Source: Chrysoporthe austroafricana (Eukaryota; Ascomycota; Sordariomycetes; Diaporthales; Cryphonectriaceae). Taken from it: a DNA stretch of 64,000 nucleotides. The notes under the pieces are model-generated. The model ran no database searches. It saw only the letters and a program-made list of their open reading frames with translations, and was not told where the DNA came from. Shown piece by piece: positions 21,332 through 32,890 of this stretch; the first letter of the stretch is position 1; each line of letters opens with the position of its first letter. Both the position numbers and the translations under genes were made by a program. The stretch spans positions 2,046,001-2,110,000 of the forward strand of contig JYIP02000005.1 of the NCBI GenBank assembly GCA_001051155.2, in the 5' to 3' direction.

Positions 21332-24300
21332 ATGGAGAATGGAGCCACACAGAACGGGGCGGTCGCCCGCAGCAGCCATGACAGAAACCTGAAAGTCGTC
21401 AACGGCGTCAACGGCGTCGTGGATAAGCGGGAGCCCTCCCCAAACAAAACCAAGCAGACCGCCGCCGGTGCGCCCATGGTCAACGGCAACCTGGATGTCG
21501 AGCAGCAAGGGCAGGCAGGCTCGAGCGCTACGGGCCAGACCATCATGAGCTCGCTACCACCCGAGATCGCGCACATCACCGCCAACTTCTTCCCTCTACC
21601 CTTCATCCTCCAGCGCCTGGCGCAGAAGTCGCACAATGACCTGCAGTCCAAGATAGAAGAGCTGGCGAGGATGCCGCCAGGCCAGAGCGCACTCAACGGC
21701 ACCCCATCTGGCTCTCTTGAAGACAGCTCAGAGGAGAGCCAGAACAAGAAGGCCAACCTCTTGAACTTCCTCAACGAACTTCACACCAAATGGACCAAGG
21801 CACTCGTCATGTCAGAATGGAGCAGGAAGTCCGGCCAGGTCAGCAAGCTCATCGATCTCCACGCCCACATCCTGGAACAGCTGAGGAAGTACGACATGAT
21901 ACTCGACCGCATGGGTAACATCAAGAGGAACCTCTACAACGCCCGGCTACCGGATCCCGACATCAAGACGGCACTGCAGGTGCTGTCCACAGGACGAGCG
22001 GATTGGATGCCCGGTGTAAGATGGCTCCCTGCGTTTGCCCCCTGATTTGGGTCTGTACTAATTTTTCCAGACTACGTTCATCCCTCCACCTGCCCTGAAA
22101 GCCGAGGAGATTCAGAAATGGGTCGACGAGCTCAATACGTTATTGTCTTTTCGTTTAAACCTCCACGATTACGACAAGAGACCGCACGAGTTCAGGGACT
22201 TCAGCATCAAGAACGGCCGTGCTACCTTCAAGGTGCATGGAGAGTTCGAGGTCGACCTCACCATTGCGGACGATGACCCCGAGAGTCAGTGGTGGTTCAT
22301 CGACTTCCGTTTCAAGTTTTCTCCGGCACCTCTAGAGCTCACTGAGAAGGTTCGGCACTATATTGAGTCCAACGTTAACAGCGCTTTGGCTCGCGATGGT
22401 CTGAAAGCATGTTACGACTTCCTCCACGAATACGTCTTGACACACAAGATTCGCGAGCTGCAGCGGCAAGCTGTTTTGCTCAGCCAGCAGCATTGGATCA
22501 ACAATATCAAAGTGGAGCCTCTGAATAGGGCGCTCTGCATACAGTACTGGGCGCAACGCTATCCCGGCACTGGACCCAAGCCAGATTCCAACGGTGGCCC
22601 CAAGAGTTGGATCATCATTGGCGTCAACAGTGGCAAGACGCTATTAGCGGATTCGTTACCCAATCTTCACCCAACGAGCTACCTCACGATTCGATGGTTC
22701 AGAGATGGCAAAGAGGTCACAGACGACGATCTGTCGTTCGACACTGAGGTGATTTCTGCTGAAGTGCTTCTGAAGCGAATTATCTGCAAACATGTCAGAC
22801 ACATCCTTAAGTCTTTGTACGACAAGTTGATGTCAAAGCCACGCTATGCAAGTCGCCAGGCATCGATCTCGATGAAGCTTCACAAGAACGAACCATCAGA
22901 GTCAAATTTGGTGGTGCAACTCACGCATTCCGAGACCCTGACTGTACAAATCAACGCCGTTACCGGCAATTTCTACCTGGAGCCTACCAAGGCCCTCATA
23001 AGTCGGAAAGAGGCCTTTCTCAACCTTCGGGGCAAAGATGCTGTGGAGGACAGCTTCACCCAGATCGAGGTCATCAGGTGCGAGAGCCTGTTTGAAGAAC
23101 TTGTTCGGCTCGGTAGGGCCATGGGGTGGGTGATGTGCAAGCGGCCGGTCCAAGCAGACGAGGCCAGGAAACTCCATCCCTCCAGAGAGCCGTATCAAGG
23201 GCTTTGGCTCAAGCGAGACACCTGGCTTGCCCCGTGGTATGTGGTTGTTTGTCTGAGTTTGGCCGGCGACACTTGGTGGCTCGTTGAACTGTAAGTATTC
23301 AATGCCGTGATGACCGTGTTGATCACGGAAGACTAACACTCTTAGTGTGGACGACGGCATCAATCCGGCCAGAGCAGCTCCGTCAACTGCTCCCAATAGA
23401 GCGCCGGGCCAACTGCCGAATGCGCGGAACATCAACATATCCAGCCAGCCAAGTGGTCGCATCAAGACCTACAATCCTCTCCCGATATCATCAGTGAATC
23501 CCGAATTTTCGACCGAATTCTTCTCGCAACTTACAAACACGGCTAATCTTGCGATGTGTGGGCTTAAAGATTCTCCGCCAGGAATCCGTGGCGGCGGCAA
23601 ACCTGAATTCGGATTCAAACCAGCAGATAACCCATATCTGCCTCCTGGTCAGAAGATGCCAGAAATGTTCTACAAGACAACGGCGATTATGAAACAACTA
23701 CCATCCCGAGGTGGCGATCTATCGACCACACCACTCAAGACATCCTGGGCCGGAGACTTTGTTACGATCATGTACCGAGAAGAAGTTGAAGGTCCCCAAG
23801 GACAGCCTGAAATAATCCAGGAGGTTAAGGTCAAGGTCAAAGACAAGTCCATGTTCTCACTGATCAAGAAAAAACACGTCGATCGCGATGTCCGCTATGA
23901 CGCGCAGGCTGGCCAATTCGTTATGCAGATTCAGCGCAAGCTGGACACTTCCTGCATCCCGCTCATTGCAACCCGCCTCAAGGCCATTGATCGCCTTGTT
24001 GAGTTCGTGACTGCGATCGGCGACCACGCTGGCGGAGTGAAGTGTGAGAGCGTCACCCTCCGCCAGTTCGTTTTCACATATGGAGACACCGCGGGCGAAG
24101 TAGGCAAGCGATGGAAGGTGACGCTGGACCTCCTTGAGAACCAGGAGATCAAGATCAATCTCGAGCCGGGCAGTCCCCACACGCGCATCTTGGACATGCT
24201 CAACAAGCTCATCAACTCGTCCGTCGGCATGGTGGCGCTGCCTCGTTGTCTGCAGGCCACACTTCCCATCCACCGAGCCCTCGACTCCATTGAGACGACC

Positions 24301-24717
24301 TGGGATGCCCTTTCTGAGAACTGTCAGGGCTTCTTTGACGTCGTCCCACACGCCGTTGACTGCCTTGGCGTCCATTTCGAGCTCCCTGCAGCGAATAACA
24401 AATCTCCGCGCATACTGCGACTTCTTGTTAGAGTCAAGACGCGAGCAGGCGAGCCCTGGTGGGAAGTGCAGCGGTACGGCCGCGAGGGAGGGCAACGTGA
24501 TGTGTTCGACGAGGTGTTAGAGCCCATCTTTACCAGCCGCATGACGCCTGAGGGATGGCACGGTCTGGATACTTCCGCTGTGGTGAAGGTTGGAGGCGGC
24601 ATCGAGGCCCTCATGGGCAGGATCAGCGATGTCGTCAAGGCCTCGGCGACTGGCGTTCCGGCATCTGCGCCATCAAACGTGGGTGCGTCGCATGGAGCGG
24701 CGATTGTGTTGGACTAA
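21332..24717 (+). CDS. MED14: Mediator of RNA polymerase II transcription subunit 14
   Basis: Three exons (21332-22015, 22071-23290, 23346-24717) join to 1091 residues. Both introns are 55 nt with GTAAG donors. MED14 (Rgr1) is the backbone subunit linking head, middle and tail modules of Mediator. The N-terminus is Gly/Asn/Lys-rich and variable. The conserved domain starts near residue 75 (SLPPEIAHITANFFPLPFIL) and continues through KKANLLNFLNELHTKWTKA, LVMSEWSRKSGQVSKLIDLH and QLRKYDMILDRMGNIKRNLY. After intron 1 the family block with TLLSFRLNLHDYDKRP, FKVHGEFEVDLTIADDD and WWFIDFRFKF follows. Length and block order match filamentous-fungal MED14. The gene ends 781 bp from the convergent methyltransferase-domain gene. 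Confidence 0.95.
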
Positions 24718-25498
24718 ACGGATTATCGGGTTTGCAAGGGAGGTAGGTGTGACTTGGGTTCGTAGCTTGATACCACGAGATGCCTCCACGGCCAGCGAAT
24801 GATACCTAGGTATTACAATACCATTGATTTTTCGAGATCGTCTGGTGCGTGGCCCACGTGTTACTGTCCTACTTCAGATCGCACTACCTACCGGTGTGTA
24901 CCGTCCGCGACTTTGACTCTCACACCCCAAGTCTTCTTGGAACTGCATATATTATTTCTTTATATTTCCTTAGCGTGCGAGAACCTCGTGAGGAAGCTCC
25001 GTGGCGAGTCCAGGACGATGTATGGAGGACATGCCCTCGGTGGAGGTCGCGAGGTACTTCGCAGCGATGGCCCATCACGGTCAGGACGCTCCACAGACCC
25101 CTGTCTCCTGGGGCGTCGTCGTGCTAGAGGTCATCTGGCGCGTACGCAGGACATGACTGTGCCGGTGGCCGGCAGCAGGAGGTTGTCGATGAGTCTCGGG
25201 TCTGAGGCGCAGATAATCAAGACTAGGGGATCCCCGCCGATCGAGTGAACCGAAGATGTTTGCTGGCATACTTGATGGAGGCCATGCAGTACGGCGCGTT
25301 GTCGTCAAGGGGAAGACACGGTGGAAATGTAGCGTGGCTGCGCACTCGAGAGCTTCAGATATGGAAGCCAGGGTCAGTCAAATGCAGTACATTCCTATAT
25401 AAGTCCTCGGAATCCAAGCGGACAGAAGACACGTTATACAAGATGATCTGCATGTGACCCAAAACCCAAGAGAACAATACATCGTCAATCATATACCA
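24718..25498. other. Convergent 3' flanks of MED14 and the methyltransferase-domain gene
   Basis: 781 bp between two stop codons that face each other. Plus-strand open frames here (for example 24799-25248) have no recognisable content. The sequence should hold the two polyadenylation regions; no single signal stands out. Confidence 0.4.
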
Positions 25499-28400
25499 TC
25501 AGAAGTCCAGCATCATATCAATCGTCCCCATGATCTCATCCAGCTCCCGCCTCTCTGGCTTGCGCGCATACCCCTTGAGCAGCCGCAGGCCCGCACCACA
25601 GGCGCGCCCCTCCTCCACGACGGCGGCGACGCCGTCGAGGCTCTTGCCGGCCTCCTTCATGACCCCGCCGTCGGTCGACACCGTGTCCGCCAGCTTGAAG
25701 CCGCTGTGCATCTCTCCCGCGGCCTTCTCCATCTCGCACCGCAGGATCCACCTCTCCCAGCTCCACGTCCCCGCGACGCCGGCCACGGCCGCCGCCGCGT
25801 CCGTGCTCCCTGACAGGGACTCCGTCGCCATGGCGTTCATGCGCAGCGTCTGTCCGCCGACAGGCGGCTTGGGCTCGCCAGTCCTGGCATCCACAGGCCC
25901 GTGGGGTCCGTACCGGACTGGACCGGGCTTCTCCACCGGCTTGGGGCCGAGAGGAAGCACCACCCAGCCGCGGCGGACATCCTCGAAACCCGCGCGGTTG
26001 AGGCGGGGGAGGAAGCTCTTGGTTGGGCTGGGGTCGTAGCCGAGCGTCTTCAGGGTGAAGCCAAACTCGACGCTCTTGGCCAGGCCCAGCGGGCCGGCAT
26101 TGACAATGTCCGAGTCCATGACGCTGAAGTCAATGTAGCCGCCCGGCTTGAGCACGCGCATGACCTCACGGAGACAAGCGTCCCACTCGTCCTCCGCGTC
26201 CGCGACGTCGGAGTTCTTGAGGATGCTGTGCAGCTCGCGCGCCGACACGAGATCGAACTGCGCGTCCGCGAAGGGCAGCCTCGACAGGCTCGCCACCGCG
26301 ACCTGCCTGTGGTTCGGCGGCCCGCGGACGTTGGCGTTGGACAGCTGGCGGATCGCCTTGGTCGTGACGGTGTAGACCTTGGAGTTTGGGTACTGGTGCG
26401 CCGCGTGCCACGCCCAGTCGCACGTCGACTGGCCGCCGAGGTCGAGGATGCGCAGGCGCTTGGGGCCGACGGCGGCGCCGGGCGCGAGGGAGAGGCGCGC
26501 CAGGCGCTTGTGCACGGGCGCGCAGACGAGGCGCCCGCCGTTGAGCATCTTCGTCGCCGCGACGTGCCAGTTGGCGGTAGACATCTGCTTGAGGGCCTCG
26601 GCTTCTTTATCTGCGCGCATCTTCTCTGGATCCTCGAAGATCTCGTCGTCGCCGCGGGCAACGTTGGCGCTCATGCGCTTCTTGGCAGACTGAGGAACGA
26701 CGCTCAGCTGGTATTTGCCGAGGAGCTGGGCGCGGTGCTGCTCACGGAGGGAGACACGCTGGGCCTGGAGGGCTTCGAAGCGGGGGACACGGGAGACGAA
26801 CACGTCTGCGTGGGTGGACTTGACAATCATTGACTGGAAGGCTCGGTAGTAGGTGGATTCCTGCTTCAGTAACTTGAAGGGAAGGCTGCGTGGCACCTTG
26901 GGCTCGGATGAAGGGCCGGAAGTGACTTGATTCGAGAAGCGAACAGTCTTCTTGCGCACAAGACCATCCTTAGGAGGTGGTGTAGGGGCCCTCTCGGCCT
27001 CGTCCTCGCCTGCTTCTGATTCTTCCGTTGTCTTGACTGCAGCTTTCTCCGGATCAATATCCGCTTCTGGCTCTGCTGGCTCGAAGCCTACTCCTCTAAG
27101 ATATGCGAATTGTGCTCTGAGCCACAACTCCGTGCGGTCGATGTGCGATGTCGCAATCTCGCGCTGCTTTCGAGCGTATTCAGGATCGTAGTCGACCACG
27201 ATTTCTGTCACGGCATTTTCGTCTCTAGGCGAGAGCGGCGACAAGATCTGTTGGCCGTCTTTGATGGCAGTGACGGGCGACTTGATGCGCATCGCTGTCA
27301 AGGCTTCCTCTTCCTTGATACTCTCGAGCATCTCAATGACGTGCTCCACAGGTGAGGTTGAATAGTCCCCAGCTGTCATGCGGAAGGGCCGCTGAGTCTG
27401 AACCGCAGAAGGCATAGGTGGAGCATCTTCACTGTTCCATGGAGTTCGGTAAAACTGCTCGGCTGTCGTCGATGTGGGAGGCGCGATGTCCTCCGCGGGC
27501 GGCGTGCCATAGTGCCAAGTTGTCCGGGTTCGTGGTGAGAGACCAGAGAAGAACCCGCCGGGTGACGGAATCTCCAACTTGGTGAGGTCATTCATGGATC
27601 TCTGCTGGGCCGGGGAGAGCACAAAAGATGTCCTCGAGATATTGCTGGTCAGGAGGCGAGGGCGAGATGGGCGTGCCTCGACCATTGGCGTCTCAGAGAC
27701 CTCGATGACCTGGTCCTGATGCTGTTCCATCTCATCCTCTGATTCGGGTCCAGACAGCGCCTGCAAGGTTTCCATGGCACCAGGCTGCAGCTGAACACCA
27801 GCCCAGTCTTGAGTGTCTTGAGGATCCTCGCCAGCCATGACGGGAGTGGTTGGCGCGGTAAGAGCCGCCAGCTGCTCAGACGTGAGGCTACCATCAAGAG
27901 ATCCGTCCAGAGACGGCGGTGCGGAGATCGTTGGGATAGCCTGAGCATGTTGAGCTTTCATAAAAGACAGCATTGCCGGGGACATGGCCACAGCTGAGGG
28001 CGGCGTCGGAGGAACTGGTGATGCCCGTGTCTTCTTTGACTCCCGACGTTCTGGCGAGCACGCTGCGTTGGTCAACTGTTGATCGTTGGGGATGTGCAGC
28101 TGTGGCAGTGATTTCCTAGCCTCATCGAACGGTGTCTTCGGAGGAATCTTGGGCACGTAGTTCTTGGATCCCCGAGATAACCTTGCCGACTTGCGTTTGT
28201 GTTCGCCTTCTTCGTCCGATACTCCGTACAGGTCGTCAAACTCAGTTACGTCGGTCATGACGCTCGACCGCTGCCACGAGTCTGATTTGCACGACGATCC
28301 TTGTGAGCTGTCTTCCTCGCCCGAGAATGAGGCTGACGATGGAGAGGATGGCAGTGTTGGTGCGCTCATGAAGTGACGGCCCCTTGGTGTGGGGAAACCT

Positions 28401-28639
28401 TTGGGAGTAAGGTTGTCGTCACTCAATATTGGCTCGAGAGGGGCCAACCACGCCTGGATCTTGTCTCTGTCCTGTGCCCTGTCTCTGGCGATCTTCTTCC
28501 TCAAAAATGGTGATCGGATTGGCGACACGTCGTCCTCCTGGTCATCCTCCATTATTGTATTAAGCTCACGACGGCGTCTCCGGTCCTGCGGAGAAGGCGC
28601 GCGATACGTAGTTTGGGGTAGAACAAAGAGGTCTGCCAT
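25499..28639 (-). CDS. Large protein with disordered N-terminus and class I SAM-methyltransferase domain
   Basis: A single intron-free frame of 1046 codons. The N-terminal ~700 residues are low-complexity: Ser/Pro/Glu-rich with basic patches such as QDRRRRREL and many SP/TP sites. A Rossmann-fold methyltransferase core begins at about residue 728. Motif I is ILDLGGQSTCDWAW (731-744), followed by the strand VYTVTTKA, motif II/III region LPFADAQFDLVSARELHSIL (about 788-807) and the post-motif VMRVLKPGGYIDFSVMDSD (about 826-844). That layout fits the Methyltransf_11/25 superfamily. Motif I has GGQ where GxG with a third glycine is usual, so cofactor binding should be checked. The substrate is unknown. 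It is a recurring type in filamentous fungi rather than a known enzyme. High GC over the methyltransferase part produces long shadow frames on both strands. Confidence 0.85.
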   Translation of the reverse strand: MADLFVLPQTTYRAPSPQDRRRRRELNTIMEDDQEDDVSPIRSPFLRKKIARDRAQDRDKIQAWLAPLEPILSDDNLTPKGFPTPRGRHFMSAPTLPSSPSSASFSGEEDSSQGSSCKSDSWQRSSVMTDVTEFDDLYGVSDEEGEHKRKSARLSRGSKNYVPKIPPKTPFDEARKSLPQLHIPNDQQLTNAACSPERRESKKTRASPVPPTPPSAVAMSPAMLSFMKAQHAQAIPTISAPPSLDGSLDGSLTSEQLAALTAPTTPVMAGEDPQDTQDWAGVQLQPGAMETLQALSGPESEDEMEQHQDQVIEVSETPMVEARPSRPRLLTSNISRTSFVLSPAQQRSMNDLTKLEIPSPGGFFSGLSPRTRTTWHYGTPPAEDIAPPTSTTAEQFYRTPWNSEDAPPMPSAVQTQRPFRMTAGDYSTSPVEHVIEMLESIKEEEALTAMRIKSPVTAIKDGQQILSPLSPRDENAVTEIVVDYDPEYARKQREIATSHIDRTELWLRAQFAYLRGVGFEPAEPEADIDPEKAAVKTTEESEAGEDEAERAPTPPPKDGLVRKKTVRFSNQVTSGPSSEPKVPRSLPFKLLKQESTYYRAFQSMIVKSTHADVFVSRVPRFEALQAQRVSLREQHRAQLLGKYQLSVVPQSAKKRMSANVARGDDEIFEDPEKMRADKEAEALKQMSTANWHVAATKMLNGGRLVCAPVHKRLARLSLAPGAAVGPKRLRILDLGGQSTCDWAWHAAHQYPNSKVYTVTTKAIRQLSNANVRGPPNHRQVAVASLSRLPFADAQFDLVSARELHSILKNSDVADAEDEWDACLREVMRVLKPGGYIDFSVMDSDIVNAGPLGLAKSVEFGFTLKTLGYDPSPTKSFLPRLNRAGFEDVRRGWVVLPLGPKPVEKPGPVRYGPHGPVDARTGEPKPPVGGQTLRMNAMATESLSGSTDAAAAVAGVAGTWSWERWILRCEMEKAAGEMHSGFKLADTVSTDGGVMKEAGKSLDGVAAVVEEGRACGAGLRLLKGYARKPERRELDEIMGTIDMMLDF

Positions 28640-30493
28640 ATTGGAAATTCGTTATAGTGCGGGTATAGTGGCACCAGTAAATGCGGTCATCATAGGATAA
28701 AAAAAGAATCCTGCCCAGGTGTGGGAGGGTCAGACGAGATACGACGCTCTGCGTCGGGGCAAGCAAATAGAAAGGAGATGAGATATTAAACCCTAAACGA
28801 TAGTATGCCTCGCGCAGCGAAGCTCTCTATTCCTGCAAACTCGCTGGAGTCCGATGTAAAGAAGAGAAGTGAGAGAAAGAGAAGCTGTTCCGGAGGAACT
28901 AGGGTCATGAAGATGGTTTTATGAAAGACGACGAGCCTCCCTTGTGCTTGGGCCTCACTTTCTGGCGTGCAGAAACCCACAGTTCCCGTCGAGCGGCTAT
29001 CAGCGTGCAAGGAGACGAGCAACACTGGTCGGCCAGGCCAAAGTTGGGCAGGGAAGTGTGACTCGATCTGCGTGGTCGGCAGGGCAAACGCTGACATTGG
29101 ACAAGGCGACCTGGGTTCCCTGCGCTGATGGCCTCGAGGATGACATGCAGAAGCATGCAGAGACAGGCCATCACGGTGTACCGTCCGGTGTCTAGTCCCA
29201 TCCGGGCGATGGGCAGGGTGGTCGGTGAAGTCCCCACGGCGGTCCACGACATCGCGCAGCGACGGGAGGGTTGCAGTGCTGCTGCAGAACCCAATCAGAT
29301 CGAGGCCTGGATTACCTGATTTAGATGTCGAGATCCAACTGGCTGGCGCGCGGTAACCTAGGGGGCCAATACCGTCCTCCTCGGGAGAAGAAGAGAAGAA
29401 GCCACATGCGGACTGGCCAATGGTGTGAGGCGACCACTGCGGCGCGTCAACCCGGGCGCTTAACTTGCGTTGCCAATGTCACCCCAGGCGGGTCGCTTAG
29501 AAGATGGTCGGAAACGGTCAGTCAGTGGATCGAACGCAAGATGCCTGGCAGGGCATGCAGGGGCGATTCTCGATCGAGTTGTGGGGTCTGAGAACGTCTG
29601 CAATCCTTCGTGATGCCTGTCTCCATGGCTGGGCGGCTCATGCAGGAACGAGACATCGGGCCAGGTAGGTCATGAAATTCGCAACCATGATGGCCGGTGT
29701 CATCATATCGGCCGCCACGGTCCAGACTCGCCAAGCAGAATGAGGAATCCAATTCCCAACCTCTCGGGTCGTTTGGTCGGACGTCTCCGCGGTCTTGTCT
29801 CCTTGCCTGCTTCCGGTTCCAGGGACTGCGAGGATCACGGCATGTCTTCCTGGCAAGGACAGCACCTGAGAAAAGGACGAGGACTCGAGCCAAGCGCCGT
29901 GCCATACAATCGTTGACCCCTTCCGTGACAATACCCGCCGTCTCATGAAATTGTTTCCAAACAATCAATGCAGCCGCTCGGCGTATTGCCTGATGGGTAC
30001 GTCTTGGGCGGTTGCAAGATGCGCTATTAAGAAGAGCGTCTCAACACTCGACGGCGAACATGGGATGGCAGGCAGCGCACGCCAGAGATTGGCTGGAGAG
30101 CCTGGTCGTCATGGATGGTCTCCTTGGCGTAGGCCTGATCGTTGATCTCAGTGCGCGTGTTCGTCTTGGCCATGGCCGGCGAGGTGATATTGTGCATGAA
30201 CACGGGCATGAGGTGCTGTGTAAGCTCGGTGGAGCCTTCGCAGACCGGCTCTCACGAGCTCTCACCGAGGGGCTGGGCCTCGAAACCTTATGTAAGCTAG
30301 AAAGCCCCTGCTCTGTGACGTCCCCGGCTCCTTGTCACCAAACAGCAATGGCGGGGCACCCAAAGCAACCCCGCGTCTCTGAATCGGGGCCAACAATCCG
30401 ACCGTGAATAGCTTACGTTCAGCAGCACACGACAGCCCCAACATATAGAAGGAGGAGCCTGCTTCTTCTTCAACTCCATTGCTACGGGCTTCC
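28640..30493. other. Intergenic region upstream of TMA22 and of the methyltransferase-domain gene
   Basis: 1.85 kb between divergent starts. Two minus-strand frames (29294-28905, 129 codons; 29964-29638, 108 codons) contain short hydrophobic stretches but lack family signals, good start context or splice support, so they are not called. The rest presumably carries the two promoters. Confidence 0.4.
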
Positions 30494-31304
30494 ATGGCTG
30501 ACGTCGAGTCCTCCGCGCCGGTCGAGCTGCAAGCTCAGAAGGTGCTCTACTGTGCTGGTGTGTCCTTGATCCCCTTCGTGCTTCCCTCGATCGAGATCTC
30601 GTGCGTGGTCACTGACTATGCTCCAGTCTGCACCTTACCGCCGGAGGTAAATAACCGTATCTAGAAGGACTATATAGCTCTCAAGACTGACAACTGGCCT
30701 GGCAGTACTGCGAATATGGAGGCACCGTGAAAAAGTGCCAGGAATGGCTCCAGAAGACTCATCCGGACCTGTACGAGAGGATATGGTCGGCTGGTACGAT
30801 GCTACCCTTCATCAGGGATTATCTCGGATGCTGCTTCTTTCGTATCAGACTGCTGATGTCCTCCTTTTCAACCCCACAGAAGCTCTAGCAGCGTCCACCG
30901 CCAACCTCTCCGTCGAGGCGCAGAAGCGCGCCGAGAAGGACGCCCAGAAGAAGACGGCCAAGGCCGAGGCCGCCGAGCAGAAGCAGGCCGACAAGCGTGC
31001 GTCGAGCACGGTGGTGATCAAGCGCATCGAGCGGAACAAGCGCAAGTTCGTGACGGCCGTCTCGGGGCTCGAGGCGTTCGACCTCGAGCTGAAGAAGGTC
31101 GCCAAGGAGTTTGGCAAGAAGTTCGCGACGGGCTCCAGCGTCACGAAGACCGCGTCCGGCGGCGAGGAGATTGTCGTGCAGGGAGACGTGAGCGACGAGA
31201 TTGAGGAATTCCTGCTCGAGAAGTACAAGCAGATACCCGAGGACAACATCGAGTTCGTGGATGATAAGAAGAAGAAGGCGGCGAGCGCTGCAAGTGCTGG
31301 CTAG
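30494..31304 (+). CDS. TMA22: TMA22/DENR, translation machinery-associated protein (SUI1 domain)
   Basis: Four exons (30494-30557, 30627-30646, 30706-30793, 30880-31304) join to 198 residues. Exon 2 is 20 nt. TMA22 (human DENR) pairs with TMA20/MCT-1 to remove deacylated tRNA from post-termination 40S subunits and support reinitiation. The N-terminal Cys motif reads YCAVCTLPPEYCEYGGTVKKC, a likely metal-binding element. A Lys/Ala-rich helix follows (QKRAEKDAQKKTAKAEAAEQ), then the SUI1 domain, from STVVIKRIERNKRKFVTAV through EAFDLELKKVAKEFGKKFATG to GDVSDEIEEFL. The tail is Lys-rich. Splice sites were chosen because they rebuild the family's LYC-VCTLPPEYCE peptide. Length fits the family. 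Confidence 0.95.
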
Positions 31305-31613
31305 ATGGGATAAGGCATGAGGGGACTCGATGTTTGGACAGTGCAGAACAACATGGATTGAGCAAAGCACATATATACTGGCACACGGGATGGAAAACGT
31401 CCCGCATGGTGCTCTCGGTATGACCATGTATAAACCCTCCAAATGCAGGCCAGAACGCCGTATGCCCCAAACAACGCCAGTGGACCTAGATCGAAGACCG
31501 AAGACGGATTCCCTCTACAACCACCGAAGTCCGCCGCCTCCCTCCCATACATGTACAAATCAGTCCCGCTCGGTAGTCATCGTCATCAAACCCTCTTGAA
31601 GACCAATCGATCA
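31305..31613. other. Convergent 3' flanks of TMA22 and the Borealin-like gene
   Basis: 309 bp between facing stop codons. No coding content seen; expected to hold both polyadenylation regions. Confidence 0.4.
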
Positions 31614-32890
31614 TTAGTTTCTCTTCCTCAGAACTCTGCTAGTAGCAGTGGAACCTGGACCTGCCTTCGTCGCAGCGGCCTTTTTGGTCACGCCAGCACC
31701 AGCGACACCTCTTCTGATGGAGTTCAAGACACCAGTTCCCTTCGCAGTTGCGCCTTTTTTTGCCGTAGTCTTCTTGACCACCGTCGCCGTGCTACTCTCA
31801 CTCGACTCGCTGATTCCACTAATCCTCCGCTGAGCCCCTGCTGTCGAAGCACCCTTGGTGGTTCCCGTTGCCGACGTGACGCCTGGCTTTCTCCCCCGCG
31901 ACATGCCCGTAGTCGAGCTTGCAGTAGCCGATGCCGACATGTCGCCGCGCTTGGCCCCGGCGTCCTTACGTGTTGATCGAGCCTTCTCGGCCAAACTGCT
32001 GAAGAGGTTGGAGGTGCTGCTTTGCTTCACAGGCGACTTTGCTGGGCCGGGCGCGTTCTCAGGCAGGGGCGTTGCTTTTATGTGGGGAGGTTTGCCGCCG
32101 GGCGTGGGCCGCGGTAAGGGCCGGACATTGGCTGATGCTGGTGAGAGGACCTTGGAAGCCTTGTTGGCCGCTAGCTCAGCGCGATTCTTCGTCTTGGGGC
32201 CTTCCAAATCTGTCGGTTCGCCACTATTGTTCGTTTTGAGGCCCGAGATCTCATCACTGAATGTGTGAGCACGGAGAGGGGTCTGGAAAGGGTGGGCAAT
32301 GACGAACCTCGTTTTCTTAACCGGACTGCCAGGCCTAGGGCGTGATGATGCTGCAGAGCGAAGAGAATCCGGTCGCACCAGAGGTGTGTCCTTCTCAGGT
32401 ACTGGCGGCGGCTGTGCAGGGTGTGACACTGAGAATGCCGCTGAGGGTGGAGGCTTGAACTGCGTGGGTTGTTGACCGTTCTTGTACCTGTCCGCGAGCT
32501 CTCCCATCTTCGCCTTCCGCAGGGCCATAGGAATCCGATTGACGCGTATCTCTATACGTGTTCGAAGACCTTGTGCCTGCAGGTTGTACTGCGCTCGCAG
32601 CTTGCGTGCGCGCTCAGTGACTATCAGACGCGTCAGAACATGGCTCATCCCTTAATTACAGTCACAGACGATGATAGACGCCTACTTTCGAGTTGCAGGT
32701 TCTCAATGAGAGCCTGCTTCTGGTGCATCGAGATGCCTGTCTTCTGCTTCTTCAGGGGGCCATCTCCCTCTGTAGGGGTGCTGGGTCTGCTCGCGATCCT
32801 TTGTGTCGCCATCTCCTGTGCGCTGTCGACGTGGCCGGTCGCCGAGAGGCCCTCATCTGACTTCCTCTTTGTGCCCCGAGGAGGTGCCAT
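31614..32890 (-). CDS. Borealin N-terminal (Nbl1-like) domain protein, chromosomal passenger complex
   Basis: Two exons on the minus strand (32890-32686, 32620-31614) join to 403 residues. The 65-nt intron joins ENLQLE to ITERARKLRAQYNLQAQGLR, giving the continuous helix typical of the Borealin/Nbl1 N-terminal domain (about residues 54-115, ending VNRIPMALRKAKMGELAD). That helix bundles with survivin/Bir1 and INCENP/Sli15 to target Aurora B kinase to centromeres. The remaining ~290 residues are basic, Ser/Thr/Pro/Ala-rich and disordered, with SPVKKTRF, TPGGKPP, SPVKQSS and a Lys-rich C-terminus ending SRVLRKRN. SP and TP sites suggest Cdk phosphorylation, an inference. A Met at 32648 lies inside the intron and is not the start. 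Yeast Nbl1 is only the helix, so the long tail is a filamentous-fungal feature. Confidence 0.88.

Noticed and set aside
20947..21774. 275-codon minus-strand frame at the MED14 start
   Set aside because: Overlaps MED14 exon 1 and its GC-rich leader; composition is Arg/Ser/Pro/Leu without any domain.
25901..26833. 310-codon plus-strand frame inside the methyltransferase-domain gene
   Set aside because: Antisense shadow of high-GC methyltransferase coding sequence, rich in Arg, Val, Leu and Ala.
28905..29968. Two minus-strand frames with short hydrophobic stretches
   Set aside because: No shared splice junction, no recognisable family and weak start contexts. Could be reopened if transcripts exist.
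32621..32648. Start of the Borealin-like protein at the Met at 32648
   Set aside because: This Met lies in the intron; using it would break the conserved ENLQLE-ITERARKLRAQ helix.
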